64,000 nucleotides of DNA from Dermacentor variabilis. Taxonomy: Eukaryota; Arthropoda; Arachnida; Ixodida; Ixodidae. Below the pieces are notes generated by a model. The model saw only the letters and a program-made list of their open reading frames with translations. It was not told the origin of the DNA and made no database searches. The stretch lies in NCBI RefSeq assembly GCF_050947875.1, contig NC_134568.1:258923115-258987114 (forward strand). Reading direction: 5' to 3'. Shown here one piece after another: positions 26,901 to 33,921 of the stretch. Position 1 is the stretch's first letter; the number at the start of each line of letters is the position of its first letter. The position numbers were made by a program, and so were the translations under genes.

Positions 26901-27973
26901 GTCAGTGAGAAATACACATTACTGGAACAGATTAAAACATTATATACTCAGTACAATTATTGTTATGGGGAGTTCAAGCTTAGCCATATTATAACAAATG
27001 AAACTACAGGCTCAATCTCTGTTTTGCAAGTCTTCTTTTAGCTAATTTACTTGCATGGTTTCTTTATAGTATGTGCTTTGCTGCCTTTGTGTTTTGACAC
27101 TTTTATGCTGAAACAGAATTCTTAAAATGAATTCCTGAGACTTGCAGAAATATTTCTTAGCTTGGGCTAAACTGAAGTCCAGATTTGCTGGACATGTAAT
27201 GAAGTAGTTTATAAGGACGTCCTCACTTAGTGTGAAATTAAAGGCTCTTTAGAGATTTTTCAAGGCAAAAAATATGCAGGTGGCTATAGGAAAAGAAAGT
27301 AAAGAAACAAACAAATGAAAAATATTGTATGAAGTAACATAGTGGCACACTCCTGAAATTTTCTCTCTCCTGATCAGATGAGGTGGCATAGCATTGGTAC
27401 ATTCAGAATATATATATATTTATTTTATTTTTTTCGTGTTCTGATTCCATAAATGTACACCATGTGCTGCCTATCACAAAAAAGTAAAGTCTAGTCAGCT
27501 GTTGTCAGCAAGGACCAGCCAACCTGAACTTTTTTTTTTTTTTTTTTGCTATAGACTGTACACTGGTTAGTGTCAGAGAAGGTTTTTGGAGTCTTTATGC
27601 AGACCTGGCTACATTGCAGCCTTTAACAATTTGATGTGGCCTTTGATCATACTTCAGTGCTTTATTAGGAATGCTTAAGTTGTTCCGACCTGTACTCAGT
27701 CATTATTTATTGCATGACCTGTTTGTACATTTTTGTTAGCTGTTAAGAGAGCTCTCATTAATTGCAATGTTTTGCTGTGTCCAGTTGATTGAAGATGCAT
27801 TTAAGATCTTCAAGAATGAGCAGCACCCTGAAGAGTCTGATGCGAAGAATATGACATCCTTCTATGACTCTCCGTCATCTGTGACTTCATGCTACCTTTC
27901 ACGTGGAATTATGACACGTCTGCTTACTTCTGGCATAGAAAACCTGAGCACAGAAGAGTGCTGTATATCTTAA
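966..27973 (+). CDS. PHKB: Phosphorylase b kinase regulatory subunit beta, C-terminal 459 residues (5'-partial, 12 exons)
   Basis: Scaffold/regulatory beta subunit of the (alpha-beta-gamma-delta)4 phosphorylase kinase that activates glycogen phosphorylase in the cytosol. Exons: 966-1056, 7384-7557, 11491-11617, 11701-11758, 12468-12558, 16777-16976, 18972-19026, 19112-19191, 19408-19540, 25284-25391, 25462-25536, 27785-27973. Phases are compatible at every junction, giving 1,380 nt of open frame after one leading split-codon base. Family matches read directly: [65 protein letters not shown]. These resemble animal beta more than alpha subunits. The tail is Cys-Cys-Ile-Ser, a CaaX box; mammalian alpha and beta subunits are reported to be farnesylated. 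The N-terminal glucoamylase-like part lies upstream of the window. Introns 3 (probable), 5 and 6 have GC donors. The exon 3/exon 4 junction is the least certain. Confidence 0.95.
1225..1438. mobile_element. 214-bp MITE with ~35-bp terminal inverted repeats (CAGTCGAC family)
   Basis: The left end CAGTCGACCAAAAAAGTTTA and the reverse complement of the right end CAGTCGACGAAAAAAGTTTA are nearly identical, and the match runs on through CGGACCA. TA dinucleotides flank both ends (1223-1224 and 1439-1440), as for Tc1/mariner elements. No coding capacity. It lies in a PHKB intron. A diverged relative is at about 60123-60412. Confidence 0.85.
1929..2852. mobile_element. ~0.92-kb DNA-transposon-like repeat with CTTTGAGGGTC ends
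   Basis: Left end TTAACCCTTTGAGGGTCGA and reverse-complemented right end ATAACTCTTTGAGGGTCAA form imperfect terminal inverted repeats. A second copy of the GGGTCGATTTTTT motif follows at about 1974. The internal sequence is non-coding. The element lies in a PHKB intron. Confidence 0.65.
3111..5173 (+). mobile_element. 2.06-kb Tc1/mariner-superfamily element with ~190-bp terminal inverted repeats
   Basis: The ends read TACTGGGTGTACCAGTTAAC (left) and, reverse-complemented, TACTGGGTGTCCCAGTTAAC (right). TA is duplicated at 3109-3110 and 5174-5175. Inverted similarity continues inward to the ATTAATTAATTG/CAATTAATTAAT tracts near 3240 and 5030, so the inverted repeats are long. The transposase remnant is listed separately. 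The element lies in a PHKB intron, and a truncated MITE of a related family abuts its right end. Confidence 0.85.
3570..4340 (+). pseudogene. Decayed transposase of the IS630/Tc1/mariner DDE type
   Basis: Recognisable pieces in order: [20 protein letters not shown], then [36 protein letters not shown], then (after a poly-T run and a frame change) [10 protein letters not shown], the WFDELFPRQ region and [20 protein letters not shown]. This is the order of DDE transposases that carry the LWTDEA...HYW...NPHW signature. In-frame stops, including one in the expected second catalytic stretch, and at least one frameshift make it nonfunctional. The N-terminal helix-turn-helix part is missing or unrecognisable. 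Confidence 0.85.
5183..5530. mobile_element. Truncated copy of the CAGGGTGTCTCAGCTAAC MITE family
   Basis: The sequence TTGTCTCGCATAACTTGAGC, the ATGCCAGGTAGCTGCAT segment, the GCTTGGAGATACTC segment and the later GCCAGCAAATACG stretch follow the same order as the left half of the MITE at 48547-49131. The right inverted repeat is absent. Confidence 0.6.
5531..7383 (+). other. PHKB intron sequence without recognised elements
   Basis: AT-rich intronic DNA. Open frames are short and resemble nothing I recognise. It ends in the acceptor TTATTACACAG before the exon at 7384. Confidence 0.5.
7384..7557 (+). CDS. PHKB: PHKB exon b
   Basis: Acceptor TTACACAG. Starts in phase 0 with [17 protein letters not shown], matching TLISGAVVEQLDFLRIS of vertebrate beta, then [12 protein letters not shown], matching ELPEFKSFEELE. 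The donor GTCAGC after 7557 keeps phase 0. A second possible donor, GTCCAC after 7521, is a weaker match. Confidence 0.85.
7868..9348. mobile_element. 1.48-kb TTAA-flanked DNA transposon nested in a SINE
   Basis: TTTAA is present on both sides (7863-7867 and 9349-9353). Terminal inverted repeats: AGAGCCCCTGAAACG at left, and reverse complement GGGACCCTGAAACG at right. The target duplication is consistent with piggyBac-type TTAA insertion, although the ends do not otherwise match a family I can name. Internal GC-rich sequence includes a minus-strand THAP-like zinc finger. No complete transposase is visible. Confidence 0.8.
8681..8935 (-). pseudogene. THAP-type zinc-finger fragment inside the TTAA element
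   Basis: The minus-strand frame contains [14 protein letters not shown], a tryptophan-containing middle ([12 protein letters not shown]) and [11 protein letters not shown]. This gives the C-x(2-4)-C ... W ... C-x2-H pattern with the HF that typifies THAP DNA-binding domains. A stop follows immediately after the domain at 8681. THAP domains are found in P-element transposases and in host proteins derived from them. Whether this is a captured host exon or a transposase remnant cannot be decided here. The upstream 25 residues look noncoding. Confidence 0.6.
9968..10129. repeat. Foldback repeat (~20-bp arms)
   Basis: AAGCACTTTCCAGTGGGCGAAC at 9968-9989 pairs with GTTCACCCACTGGAAAGCTT at 10110-10129. 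An inner, weaker pair (GCTTGGAGCT... and ...AGCTGTTCCAAG) lies between. No coding capacity; probably a small foldback/MITE copy in a PHKB intron. Confidence 0.6.
10130..11490 (+). other. PHKB intron sequence
   Basis: AT-rich intron with a ~20-nt poly-T run at about 10611. No conserved coding sequence was recognised. It ends TTTTGTTGCAG before the exon at 11491. Confidence 0.5.
11491..11617 (+). CDS. PHKB: PHKB exon c (3' boundary inferred)
   Basis: Acceptor TTTTGTTGCAG. Phase 0 codons include [17 protein letters not shown] and [17 protein letters not shown], matching the HEILQKL ... LLGILLKREGPNFI part of vertebrate beta. Ending at 11617 with donor GCACGT gives a gap-free match to the family and the phase needed by the next exon. 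The alternative is 11634 (donor GTAACA) with the next exon starting at 11712, which adds two residues. A strong GTGAGC at 11590 would delete conserved sequence. Confidence 0.75.
11701..11758 (+). CDS. PHKB: PHKB exon d
   Basis: A strong polypyrimidine tract ending CCCAG precedes it. Codons read [19 protein letters not shown], matching SDHIERVYRRAGSQKLW. The donor GTAGGA leaves TG, completed to Trp by the first base of the next exon. Confidence 0.85.
12468..12558 (+). CDS. PHKB: PHKB exon e (GC donor)
   Basis: Acceptor CCTTCTAG. Encodes [18 protein letters not shown], matching SSSIAPHITTFLVHGKQ. The family requires a junction directly after GKQ, where the sequence is CAG|GCAAGT. The nearby GT (GCAA|GTTTGG) would put the next exon in a frame with an early stop. 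Confidence 0.93.
12559..13553 (+). other. PHKB intron sequence
   Basis: AT-rich intron after a GC donor; nothing coding or repetitive recognised before the large repeat cluster at 13554. Confidence 0.5.
13554..14610. mobile_element. ~1.06-kb MITE with TAGTTAAACCTTGATATAAC ends (family D)
   Basis: Left end TATAGTTAAACCTTGATATA; right end, reverse-complemented, TACAGTTAAACCTTGATATA. The interior is GC-richer and contains blocks (ACTTTCACTCGCACCTAAAG, GCCTCTCGCT) that recur at 15220-15270 (inverted), 16260-16480, 58950-59110 and 63720-63930. Confidence 0.75.
14611..16623. mobile_element. Second, compound family D element
   Basis: It abuts the first copy. The right end, reverse-complemented, is TACAGTTAAACCTTAATATA followed by the same GGCAATTTGC block as at 13600. 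Internal parts at 15220-15270 are inverted relative to 13925-13990, while 16260-16500 is in direct orientation to 14130-14410. The segment therefore appears to be two copies fused or nested rather than one simple element. No transposase was recognised. Confidence 0.6.
16777..16976 (+). CDS. PHKB: PHKB exon f (GC donor)
   Basis: Acceptor AACCTCAG. Encodes [38 protein letters not shown] and [14 protein letters not shown], matching VTLGAFGHEEEVISNPLSP and NNPELFSGMLKIRIG. The exon must end within the last Gly codon at GG|GCAAGT to stay in frame with the next exon. Using the downstream GT (GCAA|GTTCAC) leads to a stop in the exon at 19112. Confidence 0.95.
17232..18060. mobile_element. ~0.83-kb MITE with GCCTTTAYAATGAA ends
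   Basis: Left TCAAATGCCTTTATAATGAA and right, reverse-complemented, CCGAACGCCTTTACAATGAA. A further inverted copy of the CTTCATTGTAAAG motif lies at about 17295 and near 17935. Non-coding; in a PHKB intron. Confidence 0.65.
18381..18714. mobile_element. ~0.33-kb MITE with ATATAGACTCGTGTNAGGGCC ends (family C)
   Basis: Left ATATAGACTCGTGTCAGGGC and right, reverse-complemented, GTATAGACTTGTGTAAGGGC. The inside shares GGCAGCCCAAAATTTTG and the GGTGCCCCGATG block, in the opposite orientation, with 30345-30705. Confidence 0.75.
18972..19026 (+). CDS. PHKB: PHKB exon g
   Basis: Acceptor TTCTTTAG. The first base completes Gly, then [18 protein letters not shown], matching WIIHAMEYELQIRGGDKPA. Donor GTATGC, phase 0. 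Confidence 0.92.
19112..19191 (+). CDS. PHKB: PHKB exon h
   Basis: Acceptor TTACTTCAG. Encodes [18 protein letters not shown], matching DLYQLSPSEVKQLLLDIL. Donor GTGAGG, phase 2. Confidence 0.94.
19408..19540 (+). CDS. PHKB: PHKB exon i
   Basis: Acceptor GAACCAG. Encodes [20 protein letters not shown] and [19 protein letters not shown], matching [21 protein letters not shown] and NGIIVAGKHLPQ. Donor GTAAGA, phase 0. Confidence 0.97.
19541..22210 (+). other. PHKB intron, first 2.7 kb
   Basis: Contains a low-complexity block at 20340-20470 with repeated GAACCCAAA/GAACCTAAACC motifs, probably part of a dispersed repeat. No exon expected here by family alignment. The longer frames at 20500-21190 on both strands match nothing I recognise. 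Confidence 0.5.
22211..22793. mobile_element. ~0.58-kb MITE, TACAGTTRAAAYTCRRTYTAAC ends (family B, copy 1)
   Basis: Left CAGTTAAAACTCAGTCTAAC and right, reverse-complemented, CAGTTGAAATTCGATTTAAC. The interior aligns in inverted orientation with 54261-54815 over blocks such as CTAGCTTTATTTTGACAAGG and the GTTCAATGTTG block. Confidence 0.8.
23884..23960. repeat. (ATT)n microsatellite, ~25 units
   Basis: An uninterrupted ATT/TTA trinucleotide tract of about 77 bp in the long PHKB intron. Confidence 0.97.
24370..24995 (-). pseudogene. LINE retrotransposon fragment (reverse transcriptase C-terminal side)
   Basis: Minus-strand frame contains [40 protein letters not shown] and [13 protein letters not shown]. 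These are characteristic of the region just after the reverse transcriptase palm in tick and other arthropod LINEs (YGAETW; ERxMxGVTLRDR). Sequence to the left on the plus strand (ACTGCAGGGCAAAGGCCTCT) is the familiar LINE tail and recurs near 32240. Truncated at both ends, with an internal poly-A/T stretch at about 24610. Confidence 0.8.
25284..25391 (+). CDS. PHKB: PHKB exon j
   Basis: Acceptor TTTTTCAG. 36 codons: [20 protein letters not shown] then [15 protein letters not shown], matching [20 protein letters not shown]. Donor GTAACA, phase 0. Confidence 0.97.
25462..25536 (+). CDS. PHKB: PHKB exon k
   Basis: Acceptor TTTTTTCAG. 25 codons: [20 protein letters not shown] then VDLDV, matching [20 protein letters not shown]. 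Donor GTATGT, phase 0. The intron before it is only 70 nt. Confidence 0.97.
25714..26755. mobile_element. ~1.04-kb repeat with AAAGCGAAGCTTTCT ends, containing a SINE
   Basis: Left TTAAAGCGAAGCTTTCTTTG and right, reverse-complemented, TGTAAGCGAAGCTTTCTGTG. A CTG/GCTG-rich tract lies near 25760-25790. The SINE at 26242-26475 sits inside, so the SINE inserted after the outer element, if the inverted ends are genuine. Confidence 0.55.
26242..26475 (+). mobile_element. tRNA-derived SINE (Ruka-like), diverged
   Basis: Blocks in order: CTGCCGTGGTAGC, GATTTGATCCCGAC (B-box region), CACATTTCGACGGGGGCGAA, TTGAAATTAATCCGGAGTGC, GGCCTCATAATCTG. Same order as the well-preserved copy at 49924-50165. Confidence 0.8.
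26756..27784 (+). other. PHKB intron preceding the last exon
   Basis: AT-rich, with short T and TA runs near 27410 and 27531. No repeat family recognised. It ends TGCTGTGTCCAG. Confidence 0.5.
27785..27973 (+). CDS. PHKB: PHKB terminal coding exon with CaaX tail
   Basis: Acceptor GCTGTGTCCAG. Encodes [40 protein letters not shown], and the end TEECCIS then TAA at 27971-27973. It matches LVKEAFNEFQ ... DDMTSFYNTP ... SYLTKAVMNLL ... CLIS. Cys-Cys-Ile-Ser fits a farnesylation signal. Confidence 0.97.
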   Translation: MIEDAFKIFKNEQHPEESDAKNMTSFYDSPSSVTSCYLSRGIMTRLLTSGIENLSTEECCIS

Positions 27974-28865
27974 AGGGTCTTGCACATTAGTGGTCTGAAA
28001 GTTATTTCTTATATAGTCACACCTTGGGCACCCTGGTCCTGTTATCTAATCTAGTCCACCTTGCAGTCTGGTGTGTTGAACTTATTGATGTAGTAGTGAT
28101 GTTGAAATATACGCTCTCCACAACTTTCACATTTACTTTTCCTTGCGACATACTGTTAGTACAGGTCGAGGCCATCATGCAGAATTAGTTCAACCGAGTG
28201 CTTCATCATAATATGGGCTTTGATTTTGAGACAGGAACTACCTAGTCATCCAACTGAACTATGTTTAGGTGTAAGAACTTTTTTTTTTAGTTTGTCCACA
28301 ATGTTTTCCCTGGTTATAGTTATGAGTTTCGCTTTTGAGACAATGACTTTAATCATCTAATGAAACTATGCGTGGGTGAAAGAACTTTTCTTAATGCTTT
28401 GATGAGCACAGCAAGAGAATGGATTGCTTTGTGTCTGAAGCATTGAGAGTGTGTCTCTGATCAGGTATTGTTCAAGAAAAGTCAAATCTGGAATCTGATT
28501 AACATTCTGTATGGGTGAAGAATGTGGGACATTTATGTGTCCCACTATCCATCTAGCCCATTTTTATCGAGAAGAGCATTACATAGCGGTGTAGTCTTCT
28601 ACCTACTCATGGCTGCATGTAAAACGATCAGAAGTAACCTGTGTGCACTAGTATACTATACTAGCAGCATTCGCATGTTTTGCAAGTGTTTGTTGTGCTT
28701 ATTAAGCACCCTTGCACTCTTTCTACTGCACTGTCTTTCAGGACTGCTCAGTATTACAGCAGTTCTCAGAAAACAGATGCTTCATGGAAAGCCTCAGACA
28801 CTTTGCATTTCTTATATGTAGTGATGTGTGTGTGGCTAATAAATGGATAATCTATTATTGGTAGG
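27974..28865 (+). other. PHKB 3' UTR (inferred extent)
   Basis: Follows the stop codon. A canonical AATAAA is at 28838-28843, so cleavage is expected near 28855-28865. It contains a diverged direct duplication: about 28225-28285 and 28332-28388 both carry TTTTGAGACA ... CATC(C/T)AA ... ACTATG ... AAGAACTTTT. Confidence 0.6.
28838..28843 (+). terminator. Polyadenylation signal AATAAA for PHKB
   Basis: The first canonical hexamer I see downstream of the PHKB stop; 865 bases after it. Confidence 0.5.
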
Positions 28866-29133
28866 TGTGCGGTAAAGCAAATTGAAATGCCTAACCGAAC
28901 CAAAATCATAAAAGCATACAGCTGTCGTAAAAACATGTCGAATAAGGGGAGGGAACAGGCTTATTTCTGTGTTTTTTCGTCTAGTTCAAGAAAGAAATCT
29001 TCCTTAAAAATAGTTGCCATTTATTGTGTAGTGGCTTAGATAAAGCTAAAAGAAATAATGGAACATAGCAGAAAAGGAAGTAATAAAATCGGTACAACCA
29101 TACTGCCCTGTTAATGAACCTGGAATTAAATGT

Positions 29134-29329
29134 GGAAAAGAAATATACTATCTAGGTTCAGAAACGTAGCCACGCACCAAAATTCACCCACATTTTTCTT
29201 TTTTCACGCATATGACACAGTGAAGTTGAAAAGAAATATACTATCTAGGTTCAGAAACGTAGCCACGCACCAAAATTCACCCACATTTTTTTTTCTTTTT
29301 TTTTTTCACGCATATGACACAGTGAAGTT
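29134..29329. repeat. Tandem duplication, two ~95-100 bp units
   Basis: Unit 1 (29134-29227) and unit 2 (29228-29329) are essentially identical, from GAAAAGAAATATACTATCTA to ACACAGTGAAGTT. They differ only in the length of an internal T-rich tract. Confidence 0.95.
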
Positions 29330-30344
29330 GCACTGAAAAGTGGGACTGATATGGCCTGCTGTCCATCAAAGGGTTAGAACTTGCCCAAAATATTTCCTGT
29401 GGTTGTGCTCGCTGCTTTTCCCACTGTACTTAAGCTCAAGGCTCAAAGCTACCTTGAGTGGAATGCTGAGGCCAGCTGCACTGTGACCTCTGCCCTGCCC
29501 TTACTGTACCATCTTGTCCTTTCCAAATCTACTATCCTCAGCCCCCTGCACCTTATCACAGCAGTTGAGCTGGTTTGACATGGGAAGAAAAAAAAATAAA
29601 GATATGCACCTCCAACCAAAGTTGCCATTCAGTTCACTGACTACTACCACCACTACTACTGGCGTGCTATGCAGCAGCAGTGGTGTAGTGAACTTACCAT
29701 CAGATTGATCTATTGCTTCACATGGTTAATTTTAGTATGTGCTGCCCACTGCAAGCTTTCTTGTTATGAGCATACCTTCAACCATATAACTTGCTTTTCA
29801 GAAAGTGTTCTGGTTTTTCTTTATAATTGCCTTGCTGTGTTTTTCTGAAAAACATTTTTTCCCTCTTTCTAAAGCTTTCTAGTTTGTGTGCACATTAAAT
29901 TTTACACGCTAAGAATGTGATCGTCACAACAATGCGTCTACTATTAATGGGCAACCAGCGTTAAAACTGTGTGCCGAATGCAGCTCCATAACACATAGCC
30001 TTGTGGGCAGAGGAAACAGTTTTCAGGAGCACATGCTGCGATTTTGCATCTGAAAATTCGCCATTCATCTTGAGTCGCGTGTGTCCAGCTTCTGACCTGA
30101 CTGGGCACCGGCATGCTAGAACCTAGGAGTGCATGTGCTCCGTGGACTGTCTAAGACCATGGGCGGTGCTAGGTGGATGTTTCGGGCGTTGGCAAGCTTT
30201 GATAGCCACATGAACGTTATTGTTCAATATATCTTGTCATTTTTGTGGCCTTACAGTGTCAGCATATTTTGGTTACTCAAAGTGCTGTGGCGCCTCCTGG
30301 CCAGCGCTGGTTGTCCATAGGACAGTCAGTATCTGGGAAGGATA

Positions 30345-30705
30345 CCGTATGGACTCGTGTAAGGGCCGTACTTTTTTTTTTCACAAATTTGACAAGGTGC
30401 GGCCCTTACACGGGCTCGTACCACTAGGTTCGGTCCCGTCTAAGGGCCGCTACTAAATGGCTCTACATACTATATGCCACTAATAGATGGCTCTGCATGC
30501 TATATGCCGATACTAGATGGCTCTTGCCATCTGGTAGTGGCATGCAAAAGTACGCAGCGTGCAAAATTTGGCAATGTGAACACACGGCTTCGGGGCACCG
30601 AATGCAATTGCTTCTCCGCTGGAAATTTTTTTGCCCCAAATTTTGGGCTGCCAAGTTGGGGGTGCAGCCCTTACATGGGTGCGGCCATTACATGAGTCTA
30701 TATGG
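30345..30705. mobile_element. ~0.36-kb MITE, family C copy 2
   Basis: Ends CGTATGGACTCGTGTAAGGG (left) and, reverse-complemented, CATATAGACTCATGTAATGG (right). An extra inner pair around 30395 (GTGCGGCCCTTACACGGG) and three tandem ATGGCTCT-TGCCNCTA-like units at 30455-30530 distinguish it from copy 1. Opposite orientation to 18381-18714. Confidence 0.75.
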
Positions 30706-32218
30706 TGTGTTGCAGGATGATTGCAATGAAAGTGATGTTTGTTTGCATGTGGTACCAACATATCAATTGGGTCTTTTTTCGCAAGCCTAGTTTCTTTTCT
30801 ATGATTTGCAGTTTTCAAAACTGTAGGAAATAATTTTCTTTAAAGTTAGGCAAACCCTCTAGAGGCATTAGAATTGGTTTTCTACAGATTAAACTTTTTG
30901 CAGCACTTGCGTAATGCAGTATATGTAGCATGTAATGGATTGTTTCCACCGCATAATGACTTCTGCCATTGAAAGCATGCAACAAAACAACCATTAGAAG
31001 AAAGAGAAGGCTAGCCGGAGAAAGATGTCTATGAAGATACACAACACAAATTTGCACTCATGCTCTGCATGGTATGACAGCACAAAAAATACATATGGAA
31101 GGAATGTGCATTTGTGTGGCTATCGTTTAACAATTTATTCACTGCACAACAAGTGGGACTTGCATAGCAGGTACTGAAAGGGGTGAAAATCTGCTTTTGA
31201 ATAAATGTTTTTTCTATAGGTGGCTGTTCTGGCTTTTCTGGTAAGTGATATACTGAAGCAAGTACTCTGCACTTTGCAGTGAACAATGTGGAAAGTGTAA
31301 TGCATGCACACTATGCAAATTACTTTCCTGTGGACACTTTGCTCTAGTACAGGATATACAGTACTCACAGAGTTAAATTATCGAAACTGCCTGGAGGTCT
31401 GTGATCCATCACCTACCTGTGTGGCAGCATTTTAACCCTTTCAGGCGCTGTGTACACATGTACAGCAATATAGTGCATCAACAGGAAATCCACTGATCAA
31501 AGTAATTATATATAAAATGTGTTGCATACATCTTGAAACTTATTATTGGAATTATGCTGCAATTTTGAATAACGTGCAGAATCTTTTTTAGTGGGAAGGT
31601 AGACGGTTGGGCGTTTTTACTCGGTGTCGGCATGTTGCATGTAGTGGGTTCGTTTCTTTCATTCTTTTTCATGACGTCATGCACCAGGCATAATTTTCAA
31701 GTGGCTGGATAAGTGCTTTTCAATCTTTTCAAAACACGAAATAATTGTCATATTTGATGTTCCTATAGTGAGTTTTGCATGGAGTCCACATTCTCTAAAC
31801 TCTTTAAAACTCGCTAAACAATTGAAAATTCATTTTTTTCTGCAGCTGTACACTATCTATGATCCTGAAGATGCAAGAAATGTGGTTAAGGCAAGGTGTC
31901 TGAAAGGGCTAAACACACAGTGGGTCGGGGCCAGCCTAGGACTCGTGTGTTGCCTTCAGTGGTACCACGATTATAAGAGTGGAAGTAGCGGCCAGTTTTT
32001 ACATAAAAATTGGGAGATGCACTAACACTGGCCCCAAGTAAGCCTGCATGGCTGTGGTGAACATTTGAGGCCATGACTACCCAAGCACCAATTGCATTAG
32101 AGGATGTCAATGGGACTACCGATGAGACTGCCATGAGGCTCGCAGAGTGGTCTGGGTGGACATGTGGGGCAACTCAACTACATGCCGGGCAAGTTGGTAG
32201 CTGTTCTTTGGTATGTCA

Positions 32219-32790
32219 TCATCAGCAGCAGCAGCCTATTAATGTCCACTGCAGGACGAAGGCCTCTTCCAGTGATCTCCAATTACCCCTAACTTGCACT
32301 TGCTGACCCCATCTTATGCCTGCAAGTTTCCTAATTTCATCATATCGCCTAGTTTTCTGCTATCCTCCGCTGCACTTCTCTTCTTTTGGTTATCTGCCTA
32401 TGCATTGCACAGTGAGAGGAAGAAATGGAGTTGGGCAGGCCAGTCCATTTCTTCCTCTCACTGTCAACTGAAATATCGGCTACCCCCATTTACTTTCTAA
32501 TAGACAGCTGTCTTTCTTTGCATGCCTAACATTCCTCATTCCATTGCTCATTGCACACTCCTTAACCTATGCTCGAGCTTCTTAGTTTACGTCCAAAGTT
32601 TATGCTCCATATGTTAGTGCTGGTAGAATGCAATGATTGTGTGATTTTCTTTTCATGGATAAATCTGCCAGTCATGGCTTGGTAATGCCAGCCCTGTGCA
32701 CTCTAACCCATTTTAATGTGATTAAAATTCTCAATCTTCACCCACTTTGGGGCTATAATTGTATGCTTGTCTGTATATAACTTCTTTCAC
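32219..32790 (-). pseudogene. LINE 3'-region fragment
   Basis: The plus strand reads TTAATGTCCACTGCAGGACG then AAGGCCTCTTCCAGTGATCT, the reverse complement of a common tick LINE tail. The following text (CTTCTCTTCTTTTGGTTATC, CAACTGAAATATCGGCTACC) continues it with point decay. A short inverted duplication at 32410-32463 interrupts it. Confidence 0.7.
32410..32463. repeat. Perfect 20-bp foldback with 14-nt loop
   Basis: CAGTGAGAGGAAGAAATGGA at 32410-32429 is the exact reverse complement of 32444-32463. It lies inside the LINE fragment. Confidence 0.95.
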
Positions 32791-33317
32791 GCCAAACTTG
32801 GGTCGCTCGGTATGTGACATTGTTTATATGATGGGTACCTGTGGCTCTTGCATGAAAAAAAAAAGTTCTGAAGATGTCTTTGTGCTGGATGGTATCGAAC
32901 CTGTTACATATATTCAATCTTGTCTAGATAAATATGAAGACGTGCGCCACGCGCAGACTTCGCGGCGGCGGCGGCGCCGTTCGATGGCGCAGCGTGTCGA
33001 GAGGGAAAGTATATCATCGAAGCGCGAGATAATTAGGAGCTTAGCTGCAGTACACGCCTAGTACATGACGCGTTTCGCCGGTGGCAGTAGGTGGTGTCCA
33101 AAACCTGACGTCTATGGCGTATTTCCGGCTCCCAAAATCGATTCTGCCGCATTCAACCAGTAGAAGCAGAGCCTTTAAAATCCGTATTTTAAATCCAGGG
33201 GGTGCCATCCTATCGTGCCACTCTATGGGCCGTAAGTTTGTCGCTGCATTGCTTCACTGTTAATCGCATTAACGTGATAAACGTGCTCTTGCACAGATTC
33301 TAGAGGCTGACTGCAAA

Positions 33318-33440
33318 TCACGAATTTATTACCTTCATCTTCTGCATACTAATCTTCAACCCTACCCGCACACTTTGTCGGGTAAGGTCCTCAATTGTTT
33401 GTTGCAAGTCATCTCCAGAGTTGCTGAAGAGGACAATGCT
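33318..33440 (-). pseudogene. LINE reverse-transcriptase fragment
   Basis: The minus strand encodes VLFSNSGDDLQQTIEDLTRQ then VGLKISMQKMKVI. This matches the segment following the catalytic FADD motif in tick LINEs, usually D-D-I-V-L with LQxMIEDL...GLxMNxxKTKVM; here the motif is degraded. It lies about 400 bp upstream of the TMEM241-like start codon. Confidence 0.7.
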
Positions 33441-33846
33441 GATCAGGTACAGTATAATTTTCGCCTTCAGGTGATTCCGATGATGCAGAAGTCCTTGTTG
33501 GGGTGTTATTTTGCCTGATGGTACTATATCGTCGAACTCAACATATCTTTCCCAGAAAACGTGCGTGTCCTTCGTCCCTTCAACGAATCTGTTGCATCCC
33601 TTCCGCCGCACAAAAAGTAGAAAGTAGCCATGAAGTAGCCGCGAAAAGCGGTCACGTCTAGCCACCCTGACATATCCTGACTTGTTTCGGATTTCAAGCC
33701 AACGTGCCCCCTTTTTTTTTTTTTTTTTTTTTTTTTTGCGCGGAACGTGGTTCTCGCGCGCGTTCATTTGTGACGCTTACTTGCTGAAGATCAAATGTTG
33801 AAACTTGCAATTAACGCTCCGAGCGAGCAGGAGACGGGATGCACTT

Positions 33847-33921
33847 ATGCTGCGCCAGAGCACTACAGTCGTTGTTGCTTTCTACATTGTCTTGTTTAGC
33901 TCGACGTTCATCACGAACAAG
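33847..33921 (+). CDS. TMEM241: TMEM241 exon 1 (start codon)
   Basis: ATG at 33847, then LRQSTTVVVAFYIVLFSSTF and ITNK, a first hydrophobic segment followed by the conserved TNK motif. Donor GTAAGA. Confidence 0.9.

Larger units (their letters stand above)
28866..33846. other. Intergenic region between PHKB and the TMEM241-like gene
   Basis: No gene could be supported. Contents: a tandem duplication (29134-29329), a family C MITE (30345-30705), LINE debris (32219-32790 and 33318-33440), a perfect 20-bp foldback (32410-32463) and a GC-rich block at 32935-33060 with a CGGCGG tract. One exon-like segment at 31846-31890 is noted under findings. Confidence 0.55.

Noticed and set aside
33318..33767. 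149-codon minus-strand open frame just upstream of the TMEM241 start
   Set aside because: Only its last ~40 residues resemble a LINE reverse transcriptase; the remainder includes a poly-Lys run from the poly-T tract at 33711-33737 and does not look like a gene. Recorded only as a LINE fragment.
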